DNA from: CAZFCK01 sp964517355
Lineage (GTDB): Bacteria > Desulfobacterota > Desulfovibrionia > Desulfovibrionales > Desulfovibrionaceae
Assembly: GCA_964517355.1 (NCBI GenBank)
Contig: CAZFCK010000081.1
Coordinates: 1-19,015, forward strand
Direction: 5' to 3'
DNA length: 19,015 bases
Part shown: positions 6,823-13,846 of the stretch, in pieces
Layout: each line of letters opens with the position of its first letter
How positions within the stretch are numbered: the stretch's first letter is position 1
Made by a program: the position numbers and the translations under genes
Notes under the pieces: model-generated
What the model was told of the DNA's origin: nothing
The model's database searches: none
The model's input: the letters and a program-made list of their open reading frames with translations, nothing else

Positions 6823-8289
6823 ATGGATACCGCGTGTTCGCTGGCCGCCGCATATACTCCGGCGGAAAACGACCTGCTATTGCTGTTGTTTTTAGATGAA
6901 GAAAATCCCTGCTTCGCTACGGAACAGATCCCTCCCGCTTTGCATCACATACGCCCCCCGAAGGACGAAGGCGGCAAATGCGTGGCCTATGCCGGAGCCT
7001 TGGAGCAGGGCTTCATCTTTGCGCAAAGTCAACGCCTGGACGATACGTCCCTGCCCGCCAGCGAGAATCTGAAAAAGGCCGTGGCCCAATGTATCACCAC
7101 CGCCCGCGACGAAAAGCTCTCCCGTGTTGTCGTGCCTCTGGACAACAGCCTGCCAGGCTCCTGGCGTCTAGCCGTGGCCATCCAGGAAGGCGCTCTGTTG
7201 GGAGGATATGTGTTCGACCGTTATCTGGACAAAAAGCCCGCCGCCGTCACATGCACCATCGTCCTGTCGCAACCTCATGATCGGGATATGCAAACAGCCC
7301 TGGATCAATCGGGAATCGTCCTGGAACTCGTGAATCAGGCGCGCGATTTGTGTAATGAACCGCCCAACATCATGCATCCAGGTACAATGGCCGAACGTTT
7401 GCTTTCCATGGCCAAAGAGGCCGGCATGGCGACAGAGTACTGGGATGCCGAAAAACTCGAAGAGGAACGCTGTCACGGCATTCTCTCGGTTGGTAAGGGA
7501 GCCGCCAACAAACCAGGCTTGGTCAAAGCGGCTTATACTCCGGAGAATGCGTGCTGCAGCCTTGCCCTGGTAGGCAAGGGCATCACCTGCGACACCGGGG
7601 GGTACAGCATCAAGCCGATGGAATCGCAAGTCGGCATGAAATACGACATGGCCGGCGCCGCATCCGTATTCGCCGCGGCCTGCGCCATCGCCAGGCTGCA
7701 ACTGCCTCTGGCCGTCACCGTCTATGCGCCTTTGGCGGAAAACGACGTTTCCTCCACCGCGTTCCATGTGGGGGATGTGCTCACCATGCGCAACGGACGG
7801 ACAGTGGAAATTCTCAATACCGATGCGGAAGGAAGGCTTTTGCTGGCCGATGCCATTTGCTTGGCCGGAGAAAACGCTCCTGATTACCTGGTGGATGCCG
7901 CCACCCTCACGGGCGCCGCAGTGGTGGGATTGGGTGAAGACATCGCCGCGTTTTTCGGCAACGACTCCTCGCTCACGGCGCAGCTCCTGGCCGCGGCCAA
8001 CGAATGCGGTGAAGCCTTTTGGGAACTGCCCCTCTTCCTGCCCTACGGGGAAAAGCTCAAGGCAACCATAGCGGATAGCAACAATACAGGGAAAAGCCGG
8101 TTGGGCGGTTCCATCATTGCAGCCCTGTTCCTCAAACATTTTCTGGTAAAAGGACAAAAGTGGCTGCATCTCGATATCGCCGGCCCCGGGGGCAAGGAAG
8201 ATCCTCTCGGCCCCCTGGGTAAAGGCGGCAAAGGCTTCGGCGTGCGCACCCTGGTGGAGCTGGCGCGCACTTTATGCTCCGCAACATAA
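6823..8289 (+). CDS. pepA: Leucyl aminopeptidase, peptidase family M17
   Basis: This 488-residue cytoplasmic enzyme removes N-terminal amino acids from peptides using two metal ions; family members act as hexamers. The catalytic C-terminal domain is complete. The signature NTDAEGRL supplies Asp334, Glu336 and Arg338; GKGITCDTGGYSIKP supplies Lys252, Asp257 and Lys264; KYDMAGAA supplies Asp275. All seven residues fall at a constant offset of 18 from the E. coli PepA residues as I remember them (K270, D275, K282, D293, D352, E354, R356). The first 170 residues form the variable N-terminal domain. The YSIK variant in the metal site recalls PepB more than the usual ISLK of PepA, but the length fits PepA. 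The ATG at 6823 follows AAGGAG with 6 nt spacing. Some PepA proteins also bind DNA; nothing here tests that. Confidence 0.96.
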   Translation: MDTACSLAAAYTPAENDLLLLLFLDEENPCFATEQIPPALHHIRPPKDEGGKCVAYAGALEQGFIFAQSQRLDDTSLPASENLKKAVAQCITTARDEKLSRVVVPLDNSLPGSWRLAVAIQEGALLGGYVFDRYLDKKPAAVTCTIVLSQPHDRDMQTALDQSGIVLELVNQARDLCNEPPNIMHPGTMAERLLSMAKEAGMATEYWDAEKLEEERCHGILSVGKGAANKPGLVKAAYTPENACCSLALVGKGITCDTGGYSIKPMESQVGMKYDMAGAASVFAAACAIARLQLPLAVTVYAPLAENDVSSTAFHVGDVLTMRNGRTVEILNTDAEGRLLLADAICLAGENAPDYLVDAATLTGAAVVGLGEDIAAFFGNDSSLTAQLLAAANECGEAFWELPLFLPYGEKLKATIADSNNTGKSRLGGSIIAALFLKHFLVKGQKWLHLDIAGPGGKEDPLGPLGKGGKGFGVRTLVELARTLCSAT

Positions 8290-8749
8290 GACCATACAGA
8301 TTCTCCAATGTCCGGGGGGAAAATATCCAACGCTGCTGTGGCCACCCATAGGCGCACAAAGTCCACGCCTGACGGCTGCCGCTGCAAGAGACTGCTCCCC
8401 TCGGACTCTCCTAATCCGCACCCTTTGCAAATATCAGATTACAAAATCCATAAAAAAAGCAAACATTCATTTACAAATATGACAGAATCACATTTCAGAG
8501 CGTGTTGACTCTGCGATGTGAATGCCGGCGGCTTACACATCTCAAAAAGTTGGCAATCGGTATGACTTGTGAGTATTGAGAAAAGGCATTACCCGTCGAA
8601 CCAGTCCCTTGCATACGCCGCAAACAGTAAAGGGCGCCCCAAGGCGTCACACATCTTCACATTTTGAACAAGGTAAGATAACAAAGCGTTGCTTTCTACA
8701 CCAAGCCTCACGCTCCCTGCAAAAGACATTACCAACCTGGAGTTGTCGC
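8290..8749. other. Intergenic region, 460 bp
   Basis: No gene is convincing here. The frame of the following 61-residue protein is open back to 8576, but that upstream part reads as basic, low-complexity sequence without a ribosome site, so I treat it as untranslated. The region contains a 13-bp imperfect inverted repeat at 8488-8521 in an A/T-rich context. No terminator for the aminopeptidase gene is evident just after 8289. Confidence 0.5.
8488..8521. repeat. 13-bp imperfect inverted repeat
   Basis: TCACATTTCAGAG (8488-8500) pairs with CTCTGCGATGTGA (8509-8521) at 11 of 13 positions around an 8-nt loop. No T-run follows on the plus strand, so it is not a classical terminator. It could be an operator or structured leader for the small downstream gene, or an end of the aminopeptidase transcript. 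Confidence 0.4.
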
Positions 8750-8935
8750 ATGCCACAAGGTTCCGACTTTTATCAACGGCAAGCCTATAAGGAAAAAAAC
8801 GAACGTTGCGATCTGGAAACTGTTTGCGCCGAATTGGAGCAAATGCGCCTGCGCGTGCGCGAGCTTGAGGAACTGGTGGCCACCATGGCGCAGCGGCTGG
8901 ACATCAAGACTCCCAACTGGAGTTTTTGGAAATAG
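8750..8935 (+). CDS. Small coiled-coil protein, unknown function
   Basis: This 61-residue protein starts at the ATG at 8750, preceded by GGAG with a 7-nt spacer. Its first 20 residues are polar and charged (MPQGSDFYQRQAYKEKNER). Residues of about 21-50 show a heptad pattern of leucine, valine and methionine (LETVCAELEQMRLRVRELEEL and on), as expected for a short parallel or antiparallel coiled coil. It ends in the aromatic tail NWSFWK. There is no signal peptide or membrane segment. Similar size and design are seen in SlyX-like and other small coiled-coil proteins, but I do not recognise a specific family. It is transcribed towards the convergent FUSC-like gene. Confidence 0.65.
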   Translation: MPQGSDFYQRQAYKEKNERCDLETVCAELEQMRLRVRELEELVATMAQRLDIKTPNWSFWK

Positions 8936-8980
8936 GTGTCCGTATAAGTTTTCTTTTTCGCTCACCCTTGTGGGGCACAT

Positions 8981-9009
8981 GCCGCATGGCTGCGAGGCGT
9001 TGTTTTTGT
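8981..9009 (+). terminator. Candidate terminator after the coiled-coil gene
   Basis: GCCGC and GCGAGGC can form a 5-bp stem with a single bulged A around an ATGGCT loop, followed directly by a T-rich run (GTTGTTTTTGTT). It lies 45 bp beyond the stop at 8935, between two convergent genes. Confidence 0.4.
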
Positions 9010-9046
9010 TGACGTTCCGCATTGCGGCACAGGATTGGTGTTTGTG

Positions 9047-10090
9047 TTACGTTACGGACCCCATCCGCTGTAATCCTCGTTGCAAATCTTCACCAAATGC
9101 TTGAATAATATTGATGAAACTGAAAACCTGCAATAGTTTGCGCAGATGAAAGCGTTTGGTGACGCCCTCGTCGCGCAACTGCTGCAAACGGCCTTCCGTA
9201 TCCGCGAGGGCTTGCTGCAGAGGTGCGAGAGGCGGAATTTGTCCCGCTCCCATTGCCCGCATGACATCCGTGCTCGTCTGCGCCAACGCGCGGAGCTCGT
9301 TTTGCATGATGATTGAAAAGCCTTCGCCCTGCGTGGTATTTTCAATGGAGAGCAAGGCATGCAACTGATCCAGGCAGCGTTCCAGAATCCCGACCTGCAC
9401 CGCCAGCAGCGCCGTATTGTCGTCGAAAAAAATCCGCTCGTGTTTCAAGGCCTTATGTAGCATCAAACGATTTTCGCCGATTTCCTTATCCAGTTTTGAC
9501 AGCAGGTTCGGATCAAGAGGCTGCTGTAGGGAAATAAAGGCTTCGGTAATGGTGTGAAAAATATCCGCACACGCCACAAACTGCCGCTCAAGGCGGCTTT
9601 TCAAGGCCGCTCCGGCACGCATGGGCCAGATAGTTACAGTCACAACAAAGGCGCACAACACCCCCAACCCGATTTCCATGACCCTGGACAGGCCAAAGAC
9701 GATGGGATTCCCCTCGCCTGATCCGGCCAGCATGACGATGACCACGGTTATGGCGGCCATGCGATAACGGGTGCTATGGCGCGTCATGTACGCGCAAAAG
9801 GCCACCGCCAGAAACAAGCCGACGCCCAGGAGCACGGGGGTTTGAGGAAACAGCAGCAAGGCGGTAATGCCGATGGCCGCTCCCAGTGCCGTCCCCGTGA
9901 AGCGGTACAGACACATGTTTATGGAGTCGGCGACATTGACCTGCATGACGATGACCGCGCTCAATACGGCCCAAAACCCCATAGGCAATCCGAGAACAAC
10001 TGTCAGTCCATACGCAAGAATACTTGCCAGACCGGTCTTCAACCCATGCCGCACGTGGGCGGGAAAGCTGCTCAACTCATTCGAAATCAT
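9047..10090 (-). CDS. FUSC-family / aromatic acid exporter-like inner-membrane protein
   Basis: The 347-residue product has an N-terminal hydrophobic half with about six membrane segments (residues 15 to about 160), including GFWAVLSAVIVMQV and a glycine-rich segment TGTALGAAIGI typical of FUSC/ArAE-type proteins. The C-terminal half is soluble and helical, with repeated leucine-rich stretches that suggest coiled coil. Members are related to the aromatic carboxylic acid efflux component AaeB and the plant aluminium-activated transporters; substrate cannot be predicted here. The length is half that of full AaeB, as in the single-repeat ArAE_1 group. The start chosen is the ATG at 10090, preceded by GGAG at 8 nt; a GTG directly before it is possible, and a GTG at 10117 has no ribosome site. 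No periplasmic adaptor gene (AaeA-like) is adjacent, so it probably works alone. Confidence 0.85.
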   Translation of the reverse strand: MISNELSSFPAHVRHGLKTGLASILAYGLTVVLGLPMGFWAVLSAVIVMQVNVADSINMCLYRFTGTALGAAIGITALLLFPQTPVLLGVGLFLAVAFCAYMTRHSTRYRMAAITVVIVMLAGSGEGNPIVFGLSRVMEIGLGVLCAFVVTVTIWPMRAGAALKSRLERQFVACADIFHTITEAFISLQQPLDPNLLSKLDKEIGENRLMLHKALKHERIFFDDNTALLAVQVGILERCLDQLHALLSIENTTQGEGFSIIMQNELRALAQTSTDVMRAMGAGQIPPLAPLQQALADTEGRLQQLRDEGVTKRFHLRKLLQVFSFINIIQAFGEDLQRGLQRMGSVT

Positions 10091-10299
10091 CACATCGTCT
10101 CCAACGAACGCGCGCACAATGACAATGCCGTGAAACTCCGAAAAAGAACCATCCCGCGCCGCAACGAGCCGCGAGAGAAGGCGTCTTCCCCGCTATGCCG
10201 GCCGCCGGCCACACCGGACAGACAAGGAGCACGCCCCCCGCAAAGCCGACGGTTGACAGGCGTCATGCGGTTCAAGGCCGTTGCATTGAAAAACGTCGT

Positions 10300-11547
10300 T
10301 TATTTATTGCTTTTGGTCAAATTGTTGATGATGTCGTCGTAATCAACAACATCGTTCACCGAATAAACACCTTCCATGTCGGCATTATCCGGTACTTCCT
10401 GGGGAGGGGGCGCAGTTTTCCTTGCGGGGCTATGCGGTTCTGCGAATTGGGGAGGGGAAGAGGGGCGTTCATCTCCATAATCCACCAATCTGGAAGTGAG
10501 AAACTTCATTGCCCGAGAGTTTCCGGAAGACTGGTACAACATAGCTGGTGGAGCAAAACTTTGTTTTTTATCCAAATAATCTTCCTTATATGCATGAAAG
10601 GTGAACATGTTCTCCTCACGTCCAACCTCAAGAAATGAGGATATTTGATTTATCTTATGCTCACGAATCGTGTTGCGCACCGCGGAATTCATCCGCAATA
10701 TGGAAAGTTGCGGTACAAGAAAATCCACTTTCGGATGCTTTGCCAGACGTTGCACGATAACGGCCTCGAGCACGGAGGAAAGCTGAATGCAGGCGAACTC
10801 CTGGACCTCGGGCGGATAGGCGTTGAGTAGTCTGAAAATAGCGGCTTCAGGATTGCGCGCATGCATGGTGCTGATGACCAGATGACCAGATTCAGCAATA
10901 TTGACGGTATTGGCTATCTCCTCTTTGGTGCGCAACTCCCCCACCATGATCACGTCCGGCAGCTGGCGCATGGCGTCCACCATGGCTTCTTCATAGGAAT
11001 GAAAATGCGTTCCCAATTCACGCTGATCGACAATTGAAACTTTGTTGATATGGCGAAATTCAATAGGATCCTCAACCGTAACGATATGTGCGGCCCTGGT
11101 GCTGTTGATATGGTCGAGCAACGCGGCAATGGTTGTCGTCTTGCCACTGCCCGTTGTGCCGCAAACCAGAATCAACCCTTCCTTTTTTTTGCATAATTCT
11201 TTCAGACTCGGGTGCAGGTTCAAGGATTCGAGGGTGGGCACCCTGGTGGGGAGAAACCGCAGGGAAAGAACCAGCGCATTGGCGGTGCTGCAAATATTGA
11301 TGCGCGTGTACACATTGGCGATGGGCGCCGAAAGATCAAGGGCCCGTTTGTGGCGCAAGAGCTTTTTTTGCTCTGAAGTCAGCAGTTTCTCAAGAAGCGC
11401 GTCAATTTCTTGGGGCGTATAGACCACTTGTTTTTGCGCGTAAAGAGTCCCGTTGATACGCAACACCACAGGAGTATTGCCTCGGATAATTGCGTCGGAA
11501 GCCGCGTGTTTCGCAGCGGAAGCGACTATGGCGGTGAGGCGTTGCAT
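10300..11547 (-). CDS. PilT-like secretion/twitching ATPase, orphan
   Basis: This 415-residue protein belongs to the type II/IV secretion ATPases and is closest to PilT, the hexameric motor that retracts type IV pili. It shows Walker A GTTGSGKTTT (Lys136), an Asp box (VTVEDPIEF), Walker B DVIMVGELR (Glu204), the His box GHLVISTMHA, and the PilT-type segment AVRNTIREHKINQI. PilT usually has about 345-370 residues; here the end carries about 60 extra residues, proline-rich in the middle (SSPPQFAEPHSPARKTAPPPQ) and acidic afterwards (VDYDDIINN). The start chosen is the ATG at 11547, with AGG 8 nt upstream; a TTG at 11562 is less likely. No pilin, PilB, PilC or PilU gene is adjacent, so the partner machine lies elsewhere or the protein has another role. 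Family assignment is strong; calling it functional PilT is an inference. Confidence 0.9.
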   Translation of the reverse strand: MQRLTAIVASAAKHAASDAIIRGNTPVVLRINGTLYAQKQVVYTPQEIDALLEKLLTSEQKKLLRHKRALDLSAPIANVYTRINICSTANALVLSLRFLPTRVPTLESLNLHPSLKELCKKKEGLILVCGTTGSGKTTTIAALLDHINSTRAAHIVTVEDPIEFRHINKVSIVDQRELGTHFHSYEEAMVDAMRQLPDVIMVGELRTKEEIANTVNIAESGHLVISTMHARNPEAAIFRLLNAYPPEVQEFACIQLSSVLEAVIVQRLAKHPKVDFLVPQLSILRMNSAVRNTIREHKINQISSFLEVGREENMFTFHAYKEDYLDKKQSFAPPAMLYQSSGNSRAMKFLTSRLVDYGDERPSSPPQFAEPHSPARKTAPPPQEVPDNADMEGVYSVNDVVDYDDIINNLTKSNK

Positions 11548-11792
11548 ATTGTGACCTCGCAACAGCTTGAAGAATGTCGGTCAAGGGCAGCTCGAACTAT
11601 TGATACCTAGACTTGCCCCCGCGCAGAAGTCAAGTGAACTGTTTCGGGCCGCTTTTATAAAATTAATAGCGTGTTGGGAGCTGAGGCGCGAGGCGTGCTT
11701 CCACCATCGTTATGAAAAAAAACAAAAACGGGAGAGGCGCCTTACGGATGGCGGTGTCAGAGCTTACGTTTTCCCCCTGGATATCGTTATGA

Positions 11793-11923
11793 CTCGACTT
11801 CCTGAGCAGAGGGCACATCATAACATTTTGCGTTTGTTGAAAAAACAAGAATCAAGTTGTCCTTTCTCCGGCGTCCGAGGGCCTCCCCTGGTCGTCGTGC
11901 GGGCGCAAAAGGCCGCAACTTTA
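11793..11923 (+). repeat. Dispersed repeat family 1, copy B
   Basis: From CTCGACTTCCTGAGCAG to CCGCAACTTT this segment aligns with copies A and C. The left part (CTCGACTT.CTGAGCAG, then TAACATT and TTTGTTGAAAAA) is shared best with copy C, the right part with both. It has decayed relative to A and C: mismatches fall in both hairpins, so the stems are weaker. The flanking genes run in the opposite direction to this copy. Confidence 0.82.
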
Positions 11924-12060
11924 TATGTTTTTCATTAAGTCCGATAGTCGTACATATGATCTGAAAACACGGCCTGCCCCCCCATGAGAACGGAGGGTGC
12001 GCGAAGGAGCCTCCTCACACTGGTTGCCCCTTCGCTTCAATAATAATAAAAATAGGTAGA

Positions 12061-12091
12061 TAAAAAACTACTGCAATGCCCGCACGGCGGG
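12061..12091 (-). terminator. Weak candidate terminator after the dksA-like gene
   Basis: On the minus strand CCCGC-CGT-GCGGG forms a perfect 5-bp hairpin (12079-12091) just after the stop at 12100, with a run of six T about 11 nt later (12062-12067). The gap between stem and T-run weakens the call. Confidence 0.3.
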
Positions 12092-12099
12092 GAAGTGTA

Positions 12100-12426
12100 T
12101 TATGCGGTCTTGGATTCAAATGCGCTTTGGCAATCCACGCATAACGTGGCTGTGGGATTCGCCTTGAGTCGCAAAAACGAAATCGGTTCTCCGCAAGCCT
12201 CGCAGTACCCATATCCTGCATGCTCGATTTTTTTCAATGCGCTGCGAATGTCGCGAATACGTATGGCGTTACGCGCATGAATCGCCGCCTTTATATGTGA
12301 ATCGGTGACCAGGGAGGCGAACTCGTTCGCATCCGCACAAAGACTCACGTCCATATCCAAGGAACAACCTTCAAGAAGCATGAGTTGGGATTGCAAGTAT
12401 TCTCTGATTTCAGTGAAATCTGCCAT
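12100..12426 (-). CDS. DksA/TraR-family C4 zinc-finger protein
   Basis: This 108-residue protein has the DksA/TraR layout: an N-terminal helix, a coiled-coil hairpin, and a C4 zinc finger with Cys75, Cys78, Cys96 and Cys99 in YGYCEACGEPI...TLCVDC. DksA-type proteins insert the coiled coil into the secondary channel of RNA polymerase and, with ppGpp, change promoter choice. Comparing without gaps to E. coli DksA from memory, Asp32, Glu35 and Ala37 fall at the tip positions Asp71, Asp74 and Ala76, so the active tip may be retained with one conservative change. It is shorter than DksA (151 residues), mainly at the N-terminus. The start is the ATG at 12426, with AGGAGG 11 nt upstream; an in-frame TTG at 12438 is too close to it. 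It is divergent from the glutamate synthase operon. Confidence 0.85.
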   Translation of the reverse strand: MADFTEIREYLQSQLMLLEGCSLDMDVSLCADANEFASLVTDSHIKAAIHARNAIRIRDIRSALKKIEHAGYGYCEACGEPISFLRLKANPTATLCVDCQSAFESKTA

Positions 12427-12627
12427 CGTTTTCAACACCTCCTGCTAAAATTATGGACTTCTTATATAGTGAAATCCTGTTACAGAAAGGTGTCAAAGAA
12501 TAATTCATGGCAGCATCGTGGTGATTATTCTATGAAATTGTCATGACGCCCCATTCTCGGACGGCGCAACGTGCCGCGGATACCCATTTCAAATAGTCTG
12601 ATTTAAATGAAAAAATAACAAGATTGG

Positions 12628-12637
12628 CGAATATTCG
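12628..12637. promoter_or_regulatory. Perfect 10-bp palindrome upstream of the glutamate synthase operon
   Basis: CGAATATTCG is its own reverse complement and lies 9 bp before a candidate -35 element and 79 bp before the first glt start codon. A regulator could bind here, but no factor is assigned. Confidence 0.3.
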
Positions 12638-12646
12638 TGTTTTTAT

Positions 12647-12675
12647 TTGACGAAAATTGATATTAGCCGTATTCA
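12647..12675 (+). promoter_or_regulatory. Candidate promoter for the glutamate synthase operon
   Basis: TTGACG (5/6) at 12647-12652 and TATTCA (3/6) at 12670-12675 are separated by 17 nt, giving a leader of about 35 nt. The -10 element is weak, which would fit an activated promoter. I saw no sigma-54 GG/GC pair at the correct distance in 12439-12715, a 289-bp divergent spacer shared with the dksA-like gene. Confidence 0.35.
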
Positions 12676-12715
12676 ATGAAGCCCCGTTTCATATTATATA
12701 GTGAGGGAGAACAGC

Positions 12716-13846
12716 ATGTGCCGTTTGTTTGCTATCGCAAGTCGTGACCCCGTATCGCCCATGCTCGCGATCAACGCCCTGAATGTCATGAAAGAAGGAC
12801 ATGACGGCTCCGGCGTGGGTGTGTGTCTCAACGGACTGGGTGGTCCTTTCGAATCCATGAAAGATTGCCCCATTCTTTCCGGTATTTTCACTGAAAGTGG
12901 AATGCGCCGCCTGGATGATTACATGGCGGCCGCTGGTTTTATTGCAAAATACGCCGTATCGTTGACCCCCAAATCAACACCGCCCCAAGGTACGCCGCAA
13001 CGCGGCACCTACCTTGCCCGCGCCTACGACATTCCCAAGGCCTGGCAAGACCTGGACCCCTTGGAACGTGAAGTGCGCCTGGTCCGCATGCGCGTCGAAC
13101 TACGGGAACAGGGGCAGGCTAAAGAAGACATGATGGTCTTCAGTTTCTGGCCGGATACCATTATTGTGAAAGAAGTCGGCGACCCCATCGCCATTGCGGA
13201 GTACCTGGGACTCGATCGTGACGAGCTGTCCGCGCGCCGTATTCTTGCCCAGGGCCGTCAGAACACCAATTACGCCATTAATCTCTATGCCTGTCATCCA
13301 TTCTTTATTCAAGGGGTGTGCAGCATGACAAATGGAGAGAATACGGCTTTCGTGCCCATCCGCGAGTATCTCAGTTCGCGCGATATCCCGGGATACATGG
13401 GCTATCAGTCGGATTCGGAAGTCTTCACGCATATTCTCCACTTCACACTCAAGAAGCTGGGCCTGCCTTTGAGCGCATACAAACATGTCATTACCCCGCT
13501 GACGAACGAAGAAATGGAAGATCATCCCGACAAGGAGTATCTGCGCAACTTGAAAAACTCCTGCCGCAAGCTGATCATCGACGGCCCAAACTGCGTCATC
13601 GGATGTCTGCCGGATGAAAGTGTCTTCATGGTGCAGGATCGCAAGAAACTTCGCCCGGGAGTGGTGGGCGGCAAGCCCGGCATGTTTGCCTTTTCCTCGG
13701 AATTGTGCGGGCTCAATGCCGCTATCCCGGAACGCGACAAGAGCAAGGACTTTCAACCCATGCACCTGGATACCGCCATTGTCGGCAGTGATTGCCAGGA
13801 GGTAAAGATATGCAACCAAAACCAGCCATTACCCCATCTACACTAA
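12716..13846 (+). CDS. Glutamate synthase, class II glutamine amidotransferase subunit
   Basis: This 376-residue protein is the stand-alone amidotransferase part of glutamate synthase: it hydrolyses glutamine and delivers ammonia to the synthase core. It starts Met-Cys-Arg-Leu-Phe; removal of methionine would expose Cys2 as the N-terminal nucleophile of the Ntn-hydrolase fold. Other class II marks are TNGEN (Asn206, Gly207; oxyanion site) and YQSDSEVF (residues 230-237). The ATG at 12716 is preceded by GGGAG at 7 nt; an earlier in-frame codon at 12701 would bury the cysteine. It is first in a three-gene operon, and its end overlaps the next gene by 37 nt, which suggests coupled translation. 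In ordinary bacterial GltB this domain is fused to the core; the split form is found in archaea and in Desulfovibrio. Confidence 0.92.
   Translation: MCRLFAIASRDPVSPMLAINALNVMKEGHDGSGVGVCLNGLGGPFESMKDCPILSGIFTESGMRRLDDYMAAAGFIAKYAVSLTPKSTPPQGTPQRGTYLARAYDIPKAWQDLDPLEREVRLVRMRVELREQGQAKEDMMVFSFWPDTIIVKEVGDPIAIAEYLGLDRDELSARRILAQGRQNTNYAINLYACHPFFIQGVCSMTNGENTAFVPIREYLSSRDIPGYMGYQSDSEVFTHILHFTLKKLGLPLSAYKHVITPLTNEEMEDHPDKEYLRNLKNSCRKLIIDGPNCVIGCLPDESVFMVQDRKKLRPGVVGGKPGMFAFSSELCGLNAAIPERDKSKDFQPMHLDTAIVGSDCQEVKICNQNQPLPHLH

Larger units (their letters stand above)
11548..12099. other. Intergenic region carrying repeat copy B, 552 bp
   Basis: This spacer lies between the dksA-like gene and the pilT-like gene, both on the minus strand, so it should contain the pilT-like promoter. 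It holds copy B of the dispersed repeat (11793-11923) and a small G/C hairpin after the dksA-like gene. I found no convincing gene; the frames crossing it have no ribosome sites and read through the repeat. Confidence 0.55.

Noticed and set aside
7168..8169. 333-residue minus-strand frame within pepA
   Set aside because: Antisense shadow of the aminopeptidase; all seven catalytic residues are conserved in the plus-strand frame.
8576..8749. 58-residue upstream extension of the coiled-coil protein
   Set aside because: Basic, low-complexity residues without a ribosome site; the ATG at 8750 has GGAG at 7 nt.
12600..12640. Possible sigma-54 promoter around TTGGCGAATATTCG
   Set aside because: The required GC dinucleotide is not at the fixed 10-nt distance from GG.
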